A DNA stretch of 44,802 nt, from contig NZ_JAMGBG010000109.1 in assembly GCF_023516595.1 (NCBI RefSeq), forward strand, positions 1 through 44,802, in the 5' to 3' direction. Both the position numbers and the translations under genes were made by a program. This DNA comes from Streptomyces neyagawaensis (lineage in GTDB: Bacteria > Actinomycetota > Actinomycetes > Streptomycetales > Streptomycetaceae). Below, in pieces: positions 22,658 to 31,614 of this stretch (its first letter is position 1; every line of letters starts with the position of its first letter). The notes under the pieces were generated by a model. That model was not told where the DNA came from. It made no database searches and saw nothing but the letters and a program-made list of their open reading frames with translations.

Positions 22658-24886
22658 GTGGCCGGCGACAAGGACGCTCAGACTGCCCCGACCGCAGCAT
22701 CCGTACCCAGCGAGGCACCGGTGCCGGCCGAGGCACGGGAGAAGCACGCGCGCCTCGCCGAAGAGATCGAGGAGCACCGCTTCCGGTACTACGTGAAGGA
22801 CGCCCCCGTCGTCAGCGACGCGGAGTTCGACCGGCTGCTGCGCTCCCTGGAGGCACTGGAGGAGGAACACCCCGAGCTGCGCACCCCCGACTCGCCGACC
22901 CAGAAGGTCGCGGGCGCGTACGCCACGGAGTTCACCGCCGTCCAGCACCGCGAGCGCATGCTCTCCCTGGACAACGCCTTCACCGACGAGGAGCTGGCGG
23001 CCTGGGCCGAGCGCGTCGCCAAGGACGTCGGCACCTCCGACTACCACCTGCTGTGCGAGCTCAAGGTGGACGGCCTCGCCGTCAACCTCACCTACGAGCA
23101 CGGCCGTCTCACCCGCGCCGCCACCCGCGGCGACGGCCGCACCGGCGAGGACATCACGCCGAACGTCCGCACGATCGCCGAGATCCCGGACCGGCTGAAG
23201 GGCGACCGGGTCCCCGACCTCGTGGAGATCCGCGGCGAGGTCTACTTCCCGATGGACAAGTTCGCCGAGCTCAACGAGCGGCTGCTGGCGGCCGGGGACA
23301 AGCCCTTCGCCAACCCGCGCAACGCGGCCGCCGGTTCGCTGCGCCAGAAGGACCCGCGCGTCACCGCCACCCGCCCCCTGCACATGGTGGTGCACGGAAT
23401 CGGCGCCCTGGAGGGCTTCGAGGGCGGCCTCAGCCGCCTCTCCCAGGCCTACGACCTGCTCAAGTCCTGGGGCCTGCCCACCGCCCGCCACAACCGTGTG
23501 GTCGACGACCTCGACGGCGTACGGGAGTTCATCGCCCACTTCGGCGAGAACCGCCACTCCGTGGAGCACGAGATCGACGGCGCGGTCGTCAAGCTCGACG
23601 AGATCCCCCTCCAGGGCCGCCTCGGCTCCACCTCCCGCGCCCCCCGCTGGGCCATCGCGTACAAGTACGCGCCGGAGGAGGTCAACACCAAGCTCGTCAA
23701 CATCCGTGTGGGTGTGGGACGTACGGGCCGGGTGACGCCGTACGCCCAGGTCGAGCCGGTGACGGTCGCGGGCTCCGAGGTCGAGTTCGCCACCCTCCAC
23801 AACCAGGACGTCGTCAAGGCCAAGGGCGTCCTCATCGGCGACACGGTCGTGCTGCGCAAGGCCGGTGACGTCATCCCCGAGATCCTCGGCCCGGTCGTCG
23901 ACCTGCGCGACGGCACCGAGCGCGCGTTCGTGATGCCCGCCGAGTGCCCCGAGTGCGGTACGCCCCTGGCGCCCGCCAAGGAGGGCGACGTCGACCTGCG
24001 CTGCCCCAACTCCCGCAGCTGCCCGGCCCAGTTGCGTGAGCGGCTGTTCTATCTCGCCGGACGCAAGTGCCTGGACATCGAGCACTTCGGCTATGTCGCC
24101 GCCGCCGCGCTCACCAAGCCGCTGGAGCCGTCAGACCCGCCGCTGATCGACGAGGGCGACCTGTTCGACCTCACCGTCGAGCAGTTGCTGCCCATCAAGG
24201 CGTACGTCCTCGACCAGGACAGCGGTCTGCCCAAGCGCGACCCGAAGACCGGCGAGGAGAAGGTCGCCACGGTCTTCGCCAACCAGGAGGGCGCGCCCCG
24301 GAAGAACGCGGTCGCGATGCTGGAGAACATCCAGGCGGCCAAGGAGCGCCCGCTCGCGAGAATCCTCACCGGGCTGTCCATCCGGCATGTCGGACCGGTG
24401 GCCGCCGAGGCGCTCGCCCGCGCGTTCCGTTCGATCGACCGCATCGAGCAGGCCACCGAGGAGGAACTGAAGAACACCGACGGCGTCGGCCCGATCGTCG
24501 CCGCCGCGGTCAAGCAGTGGTTCGCCGAGGACTGGCACCGCGAGATCATTCGCAAATGGAAGGCGGCCGGCGTCCGGATGGAGGACGAGGGCGCCGGCGA
24601 GGACCAAGGACCCCGCCCCCTCGAAGGGCTCACCGTCGTCGTGACAGGCACGCTCGAACACCACACGCGGGACGGCGCGAAGGAGGCCCTGCAGAGCCGG
24701 GGAGCGAAAGTGACCGGCTCGGTTTCGAAGAAGACTTCGTTCGTCGTGGTCGGCGACAACCCGGGGTCCAAGTACGACAAGGCGATGCAGCTCAAGGTTC
24801 CGGTCCTGAACGAGGACGGTTTCGCGGTTCTGCTCGAACAGGGACCGGAAGCGGCGTCGGAAGTGGCGCTTTCGACCGAGGAGTAG
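22658..24886 (+). CDS. ligA: NAD-dependent DNA ligase
   Basis: The 742-residue essential ligase seals nicks with NAD. In order: the NMN-binding Ia region with YYVKDAPVVSDAEFD (35-60), the adenylated lysine K136 in CELKVDGLAV, the nucleotidyltransferase and OB regions with VGVGRTGRVTPYA, a zinc finger CPECGTPL...RCPNSRSC, helix-hairpin-helix repeats (LSIRHVGPVAAEAL, DGVGPIVAAAV), and a C-terminal BRCT domain (about 650-730: VVVTGTLEHHTRDGAKEAL). GTG 22658 has GGGAGG upstream. The first 25 residues are an actinobacterial extension. Confidence 0.97.
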   Translation: MAGDKDAQTAPTAASVPSEAPVPAEAREKHARLAEEIEEHRFRYYVKDAPVVSDAEFDRLLRSLEALEEEHPELRTPDSPTQKVAGAYATEFTAVQHRERMLSLDNAFTDEELAAWAERVAKDVGTSDYHLLCELKVDGLAVNLTYEHGRLTRAATRGDGRTGEDITPNVRTIAEIPDRLKGDRVPDLVEIRGEVYFPMDKFAELNERLLAAGDKPFANPRNAAAGSLRQKDPRVTATRPLHMVVHGIGALEGFEGGLSRLSQAYDLLKSWGLPTARHNRVVDDLDGVREFIAHFGENRHSVEHEIDGAVVKLDEIPLQGRLGSTSRAPRWAIAYKYAPEEVNTKLVNIRVGVGRTGRVTPYAQVEPVTVAGSEVEFATLHNQDVVKAKGVLIGDTVVLRKAGDVIPEILGPVVDLRDGTERAFVMPAECPECGTPLAPAKEGDVDLRCPNSRSCPAQLRERLFYLAGRKCLDIEHFGYVAAAALTKPLEPSDPPLIDEGDLFDLTVEQLLPIKAYVLDQDSGLPKRDPKTGEEKVATVFANQEGAPRKNAVAMLENIQAAKERPLARILTGLSIRHVGPVAAEALARAFRSIDRIEQATEEELKNTDGVGPIVAAAVKQWFAEDWHREIIRKWKAAGVRMEDEGAGEDQGPRPLEGLTVVVTGTLEHHTRDGAKEALQSRGAKVTGSVSKKTSFVVVGDNPGSKYDKAMQLKVPVLNEDGFAVLLEQGPEAASEVALSTEE

Positions 24887-24894
24887 GGGTTGAA

Positions 24895-24934
24895 GGCCAC
24901 CCGTTCGGCGCATACCAGATGCATATGGGTGGCC
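24895..24934 (+). terminator. possible ligA terminator
   Basis: GGCCACCC (24895-24902) pairs with GGGTGGCC (24927-24934) across a 24-base loop, starting 9 bases after the ligA stop. The long loop makes this only a candidate. Confidence 0.4.
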
Positions 24935-25114
24935 GGTCGCATTCGGGCAACCGTCGTCGACCGCTGCCCGTGAAAGCCTTGTGCGGCCTACTGTTGAGGT
25001 GTGCGCCTGCCGTGCCCGGACGCGTGGCGGGTTCTCGGACGCGGTGCCGCCCCGGGGTTGTCGGGAGCAACGGGCCGCGTGGCGTGGGCACCGCCGGCTG
25101 TGAGAGGGACGGGA

Positions 25115-27457
25115 ATGGAACCGACCGAGAGCGTCGCCCCGGACTCGCGGCTGCGCCTGCGCCGGGTGTCCGGGGCCTGGCGATGGGGGCGCTCCCTGCT
25201 CATGGGGGGACGCCCGATCGAGGGAACCCGGGAGCGGATCGGTGACCAGGAACCGACGGCGGACCCCCGATCGGAGCAGCGGCCGGGCCCAACGGCCACC
25301 CCCGGCCTTCTCGTTCCCGCCCCGGCACAGCTCACCACCGGCATCGGCACCGCCCCACCCGTCACGGGCACGCTCGGTGACAGCCGCGGCCACGGCCTGC
25401 CGGGCCACGACAGCGAACGCCACGCGTCCTGGCCCGCCCTGCCCGCCGCGATCGTGGGCCTCGCCGGAGCGATCCTGGGCGCCGGGTTCTACCGGGCGTT
25501 CGCCGGACAGCACGCGCTCTTCCCGTCCGGCGCGGTCGGCTGGGCCCTCGCCCTGCTCACCGGCATCATCGTCGGCCACCTCGTCGCCATGGGCCGCGCC
25601 CGGTGGTGGGGCGGCACCGGCTCCGGCGCGGCCCTCACCCTCGCCGTCCTGATCCTCTACGGCTGGCTGCCGGCCGGCATGGTCAGCCTCACCGTCGTCG
25701 TCCTCGTCGGCATCGCCCGCCGGGGCCGCTGGCGGCAGGGCGTGCTGCACGGCGCGGTCGACATCCTCGGCATCGGCGCCGGAGCCCTCGTCCTGCGCGT
25801 CTTCGGCCGCGTCCCCTCGGTCGAGCAGCCCTGGGACCCGGAGACCTGGAACCTGTACGCGGCGCCCCAAGTGGCGCTCGTCGCCGTCGCCTACCTCGCC
25901 GTCACCCGCGCCCTGCTCTGGTACCTGGCAGCGCCGCGCGGCGGCGTCCCCACGGTCGCCCGCACCGCCCTGGTCCGGCAGGGCCTCGTCGCCGTCGCAC
26001 TGTTCGGCATCGCGCCCCTGATCTGCGTCGTCGCCACGGCCCAGCCCCTGCTGCTGCCGCTGTTCGCCATCCCGCTCATCGCGCTCGACTCCACCCTGTG
26101 GATCGCCCGCGCCCGGGCGGAGGAGCAGCTCCGCGACCCGCTCACCGGCCTGCCCAACCGCCAGTGGCTGCTGGAACGGACCTGGACCGCCCTGGACGAC
26201 GCCGAGCGCATCGGCGCGCGCTCCGCCCTGATGCTGATCGACCTCGACCGCTTCCGGTCCGTCAACGACACCCTCGGGCACCTCGCGGGCGACCGGCTGC
26301 TGCTGCAGATAGCCGACCGGCTGCGGGTCGCGCTGCCGCGCGGAGCGGAGGCCGCACGGCTCGGCGGCGACGAGTTCGCCGTCCTGCTGCCCGTCGCCGA
26401 CTCCACGACCTCCGCCTCACGGGTCGCCCGCAACCTCGTCGCCGCGCTCGGCTCCCCGCTCGACCTCGACGGGCTCACCCTCGTCCTGGAGGCCAGCGCC
26501 GGGCTCGCCGTCTTCCCCGACCACGCGCTCGACGCGGAGGGGCTGCTCAGGCGGGCGGACGTCGCGATGTACCAGGCGAAGCGGGACCGCACCGGCGTCG
26601 AGGTCTACGAGTCCAAGCGGGACTCCAACACCCCGGACCGGCTCGGCCTCCTCGGCGACCTGCGGCGCGCGCTCGACGCGCAGGAGGTCGAACTGCACTA
26701 CCAGCCGAAGGTCCGCTTCGACGGACAGGTGGCCGGGCTGGAGGCGCTCGTACGGTGGGTGCACCCCGAACGGGGGAAGGTGCCGCCGGACGAGTTCATA
26801 GCGATCGCCGAGTCGTCCGGGCTGATGCCGCACCTCACCGAGTACGTCCTGGAGACGGCCCTCGGGCAGGTGGCCCGCTGGCGCGCCCAGGGACTGTACG
26901 TACCGGTCGCGGTGAACGTGTCGCCCCGCGACGTCCACACCCCCGGCTTCGCGGGCGCGGTGGCCGCGCGGCTGGCCCGTCACGGAGTTCCCGCGGGAGC
27001 GCTCCAACTGGAGATAACGGAACACGTCCTCCTGGAGGACCCGCAGCGGGCCGCGGACACGCTGGCCGGGCTGACCGGGCACGGCGTGAAGATGTCCCTC
27101 GACGACTTCGGGACCGGGTACTCCTCACTGGTCCACCTGCGGCGGCTGCCCGTGAGCGAGCTGAAGATCGACCGTTCGTTCGTGGCACGGCTCGCCGTCG
27201 ACACGGAGGACGCGGAGATCGTGCGCTGCACCGTCGACCTCGCGCACTCCCTGGGTCTGCTCGTCGTGGCCGAAGGGGTCGAGGACGACGAGACGTGGGA
27301 GCGGTTGCGCGACCTGGGCTGCGACGCCGTCCAGGGGTGGCTGGTCGCCGCGGCGATGCCGCCGGAGGAGACCACGGCGTGGCTCCGGGCCCGTGGCTCC
27401 CGAGGCTGGCAGCGCCCCGCGGCGGCCCTGCCGGCGGCGACGGCGGACGAAAAGTAG
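25115..27457 (+). CDS. rmdB: membrane-bound GGDEF-EAL c-di-GMP protein (RmdB-like)
   Basis: The 780-residue protein has about six to eight membrane helices (residues 108-335), a GGDEF domain with an intact GGDEF at 417-421, and an EAL domain with E543-A-L, N601, E633, D663-D664 (DDFGTGYSS), K684 and E720 (AEGVED), so the phosphodiesterase site is complete. The inhibitory RxxD site is degenerate (RGAE). Its position just after ligA matches, from memory, S. coelicolor SCO5495 (RmdB), a phosphodiesterase that affects development. ATG 25115 has GAGAGGGAC upstream; a leaderless GTG at 25001 with -10 TACTGT at 24989-24994 is an alternative giving 38 more residues. Confidence 0.88.
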   Translation: MEPTESVAPDSRLRLRRVSGAWRWGRSLLMGGRPIEGTRERIGDQEPTADPRSEQRPGPTATPGLLVPAPAQLTTGIGTAPPVTGTLGDSRGHGLPGHDSERHASWPALPAAIVGLAGAILGAGFYRAFAGQHALFPSGAVGWALALLTGIIVGHLVAMGRARWWGGTGSGAALTLAVLILYGWLPAGMVSLTVVVLVGIARRGRWRQGVLHGAVDILGIGAGALVLRVFGRVPSVEQPWDPETWNLYAAPQVALVAVAYLAVTRALLWYLAAPRGGVPTVARTALVRQGLVAVALFGIAPLICVVATAQPLLLPLFAIPLIALDSTLWIARARAEEQLRDPLTGLPNRQWLLERTWTALDDAERIGARSALMLIDLDRFRSVNDTLGHLAGDRLLLQIADRLRVALPRGAEAARLGGDEFAVLLPVADSTTSASRVARNLVAALGSPLDLDGLTLVLEASAGLAVFPDHALDAEGLLRRADVAMYQAKRDRTGVEVYESKRDSNTPDRLGLLGDLRRALDAQEVELHYQPKVRFDGQVAGLEALVRWVHPERGKVPPDEFIAIAESSGLMPHLTEYVLETALGQVARWRAQGLYVPVAVNVSPRDVHTPGFAGAVAARLARHGVPAGALQLEITEHVLLEDPQRAADTLAGLTGHGVKMSLDDFGTGYSSLVHLRRLPVSELKIDRSFVARLAVDTEDAEIVRCTVDLAHSLGLLVVAEGVEDDETWERLRDLGCDAVQGWLVAAAMPPEETTAWLRARGSRGWQRPAAALPAATADEK

Positions 27458-27522
27458 CGGGCCGGGCGCGCACGGGGGAGGGGCCGAGGGCGCGTAGGCG
27501 ACTGCGGGTGGGTGGGGGTTGT

Positions 27523-27630
27523 TCGCGCAGTTCCCCGCGCCCCTGAAAAGCGACCGGGGCTGCGCCCCGTGCTTTTCAGGCTGAAGGCCGGGCCGCAGGC
27601 CCAAGCCTTCAGGGGCGGGGAACTGCGCGA
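27523..27630. repeat. large palindromic repeat, copy B
   Basis: The left arm (27523-27547, TCGCGCAGTTCCCCGCGCCC...) and right arm (27608-27630, ...GGAACTGCGCGA) match copy A but the right arm lacks two bases. The inner parts GGGGCTGCGCCCCGTGCT and GGGCCGCAGGCCCAAGCC are the same as in copy A. It occupies most of the 328-base gap between the GGDEF-EAL gene and gatC; otherwise that gap holds only the gatC promoter. Confidence 0.85.
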
Positions 27631-27738
27631 GAAACCACAACCCACCCGCACCCGCCGACGCACCCGTACCCCCACCCCCATAGGCGCCCGGCCAAGCCCG
27701 CGCAGCAAACCCGTGCACGGTCACACCGGCCCGCCCCA

Positions 27739-27744
27739 TAGGAT
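27739..27744 (+). promoter_or_regulatory. candidate -10 of the gatCAB operon
   Basis: TAGGAT fits TANNNT 41 bases before the gatC start. The -35 is weak. Confidence 0.45.
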
Positions 27745-27785
27745 TGGCGCCAAACCACATCGCACTCACCCCAGAGGATCGCTGC

Positions 27786-28082
27786 ATGCCTGGCATCACG
27801 CGCGAGGAGGTCGCCCACCTCGCCCGGCTGGCGCGTCTGGAGCTGAAGCCCGAAGAGCTCGACCACTTCGCGGGCCAGCTGGACGACATCATCGGCGCGG
27901 TCGCCCGCGTCAGCGAGGTCGCCGACCAAGACGTCCCGCCGACCTCGCACCCGCTGCCGCTGACGAACGTCATGCGCGCGGACGAGGTCCGTCCGTCGCT
28001 CACCCCCGAGCAGGCGCTGTCCGGCGCCCCGGCCCAGGAGCAGCAGCGTTTCAAGGTGCCGCAGATCCTGGGGGAGGACTGA
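27786..28082 (+). CDS. gatC: Asp/Glu-tRNA amidotransferase subunit C
   Basis: The 98-residue subunit stabilises the GatA-GatB heterodimer. It has the family start GITREEVAHLARLARLELKPEEL, the helix LDDIIGAVARVSEV and the extended C-terminal belt (TNVMRADEVRPSLT ... FKVPQILGED). AGAGGA lies before ATG 27786. It is first of the gatC-gatA-X-gatB operon. In bacteria lacking GlnRS or AsnRS this complex converts Glu-tRNA(Gln) or Asp-tRNA(Asn). Confidence 0.96.
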   Translation: MPGITREEVAHLARLARLELKPEELDHFAGQLDDIIGAVARVSEVADQDVPPTSHPLPLTNVMRADEVRPSLTPEQALSGAPAQEQQRFKVPQILGED

Positions 28083-28089
28083 TCACGTC

Positions 28090-29582
<1,493 letters not shown>

Positions 29583-29586
<4 letters not shown>

Positions 29587-29822
29587 GTGCACTGACCAAG
29601 GCCAAGGGCTTCAAGAAGTCCAAGTCCGGCACGTATCTGTCCATGGCCGCCACGGCGTTCGGCGCGATCGGTGTCGCCAAGCGGCTCAAGAGCGCCCGTG
29701 CCGAGAAGGACACCCTGGTCCTGATCGACGCCACCGTGTCCGCCGTAGCCATCGTCACCGGCCTCGCCATCCTCTACCGCGAGCTGAAGCGGCTGGGCGA
29801 CGACGACGTCCTGCTGGGCTGA
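29583..29822 (+). CDS. small membrane protein inside the gat operon
   Basis: The 79-residue protein starts at GTG 29583, overlapping the gatA stop, and ends 15 bases before gatB. It has a basic N-terminus (KAKGFKKSKSG), two hydrophobic helices (YLSMAATAFGAIGVAKRL and TVSAVAIVTGLAILYREL) separated by a charged stretch, and a DDDVLLG tail. Translational coupling to gatA and its place between gatA and gatB argue that it is a real gene. The function is unknown; I recall a small gene in the same place in other Streptomyces. Confidence 0.8.
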
Positions 29823-29837
29823 GAGGGAAGTTTCACC

Positions 29838-31352
29838 GTGACCACCACGACCGACCTGGTGTCGTACGAGGACGCACTCGCGTCGTACGACCCCGTCATG
29901 GGCCTTGAGGTCCATGTCGAACTCGGCACCAAGACGAAGATGTTCTGCGGCTGCTCGACCGAACTCGGTCAGGGCCCCAACACGCAGACCTGCCCCGTCT
30001 GCCTCGGCCTGCCCGGCGCGCTCCCCGTCGTCAACGCGACCGGCGTGGAGTCCGCCATCAAGATCGGTCTCGCGCTGAACTGCGAGATCGCCGAGTGGTG
30101 TCGTTTCGCCCGGAAGAACTACTTCTATCCGGACATGCCGAAGAACTTCCAGACCTCCCAGTACGACGAGCCGATCGCCTTCAACGGTTACCTCGACGTG
30201 CAGCTGGAGGACGGCGAGGTCTTCCGCGTGGAGATCGAGCGCGCCCACATGGAGGAGGACACCGGCAAGTCGACCCACGTCGGCGGTGCCACCGGCCGTA
30301 TCCACGGCGCCTCCCACTCGCTCCTCGACTACAACCGCGCCGGCATCCCGCTCATCGAGATCGTCACCAAGCCGATCGTCGGTGCCGGGGAGCGCGCGCC
30401 GGAGGTCGCCAAGGCGTACGTCCGTGAGCTGCGCGAGGTCATCAGGGCGCTCGGCGTCTCCGAGGCCCGTATGGAGATGGGCCAGATGCGCTGCGACGTG
30501 AACCTGTCGCTGCGCCCGAACGGCACCGAGAAGTTCGGCACCCGTTCGGAGACGAAGAACGTGAACTCGCTGCGGTCCGTGGAGCGCGCGGCCCGCTTCG
30601 AGATCCAGCGGCACGCGGCCGTGCTGAGCAGTGGCGGGACGATCATTCAGGAGACCCGGCACTTCCACGAGGACACGGGGTCCACGACCTCGGGCCGGGT
30701 GAAGGAGGAGGCCGAGGACTACCGGTACTTCCCGGAGCCCGACCTGGTGCCGGTGGCGCCCTCGCGCGAGTGGGTCGAGGAGATCCGGTCCGCGCTGCCC
30801 GAGCTGCCGCTGGTCCGCCGTACCCGGCTCCTCGCGGAGTGGGGCATCTCGGGCACCGAGATGCAGGCGATCCTCAACGCCGGCGCGCTGGACCTCATCG
30901 TCGCCACCATCGAGGCCGGGGCGGACGCCGCCTCCGCCCGCAAGTGGTGGATGGGCGAGCTGGCCCGCAGCGCCAACGAGTCGGGCAAGGCGCTCGACGA
31001 GCTGGCGATCACGCCGGCGGAGGTCGCCCGGGTCACCGAGCTGGTCGCGAAGGGTGACCTGAACGACAAGCTGGCACGTCAGGTCATCGAGGGCGTCCTC
31101 GCGGGCGAAGGCACCCCGGACGAGGTCGTCGACAAGCGCGGTCTGAAGGTCGTCTCCGACGAGGGCGCCCTGACCACCGCCGTCGAGGAGGCCATCGCCG
31201 GCAACCCGGCCATCGCGGACAAGATCCGCGGCGGCAAGGTCGCCGCGGCCGGTGCGCTGGTCGGCGCGGTCATGAAGGCCACCCGCGGCCAGGCCGACGC
31301 GGCCCGCGTCAAGGAGCTGATCCTGGAGAAGCTGGGCGTCAGCGAGGGCTGA
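29838..31352 (+). CDS. gatB: Asp/Glu-tRNA amidotransferase subunit B
   Basis: The 504-residue subunit binds tRNA and activates the misacylated amino acid with ATP. The N-terminal block VMGLEVHVELGT is followed by the zinc cysteines MFCGCS and TCPVCLGLPGALP; KNYFYPDMPKNFQTSQYD and GIPLIEIVT follow, and a C-terminal YqeY-like tRNA-binding domain occupies about residues 360-500. GTG 29838 has GAGAGGGA upstream. The operon ends with a very strong terminator directly after the stop. Confidence 0.97.
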   Translation: MTTTTDLVSYEDALASYDPVMGLEVHVELGTKTKMFCGCSTELGQGPNTQTCPVCLGLPGALPVVNATGVESAIKIGLALNCEIAEWCRFARKNYFYPDMPKNFQTSQYDEPIAFNGYLDVQLEDGEVFRVEIERAHMEEDTGKSTHVGGATGRIHGASHSLLDYNRAGIPLIEIVTKPIVGAGERAPEVAKAYVRELREVIRALGVSEARMEMGQMRCDVNLSLRPNGTEKFGTRSETKNVNSLRSVERAARFEIQRHAAVLSSGGTIIQETRHFHEDTGSTTSGRVKEEAEDYRYFPEPDLVPVAPSREWVEEIRSALPELPLVRRTRLLAEWGISGTEMQAILNAGALDLIVATIEAGADAASARKWWMGELARSANESGKALDELAITPAEVARVTELVAKGDLNDKLARQVIEGVLAGEGTPDEVVDKRGLKVVSDEGALTTAVEEAIAGNPAIADKIRGGKVAAAGALVGAVMKATRGQADAARVKELILEKLGVSEG

Positions 31353-31356
31353 ACGA

Positions 31357-31409
31357 GCACACGGCGAAGGGCGGTGCGTCGCTCCGACGCACCGCCCTTC
31401 GCCGTGTGC
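31357..31409 (+). terminator. gat operon terminator, perfect 25-bp stem
   Basis: The arms 31357-31381 (GCACACGGCGAAGGGCGGTG...) and 31385-31409 (...CGCCCTTCGCCGTGTGC) are perfectly complementary over 25 bases with a CTC loop. The stem begins 4 bases after the gatB stop. No T-run follows. Confidence 0.9.
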
Positions 31410-31614
31410 ACGGCCGTGACGCAGGGCGACAGAGTGCCGTCATCTGTCCTGTGAGGTGCCTCGCATCTCGTGTGAGGAGACCCTCAAACGTCCCAAACGA
31501 TCAAATTCGGGTGCAACAGTTGCCAGGGATTGCTCATGCGTTCTTTGCATGGTGTTCAGTTCGAAAAGGCTGTACACGGTCAAAGATCCCCAAATCCCCC
31601 CAGGAGCATGATCC
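31410..31614 (+). other. intergenic region upstream of the MMPL gene
   Basis: The region is relatively A/T-rich for this genome (CAAACGATCAAATTCGG). GTACAC near 31572 and TTGCAT near 31545 are weak promoter-like words with poor spacing. I see no gene. Confidence 0.4.
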
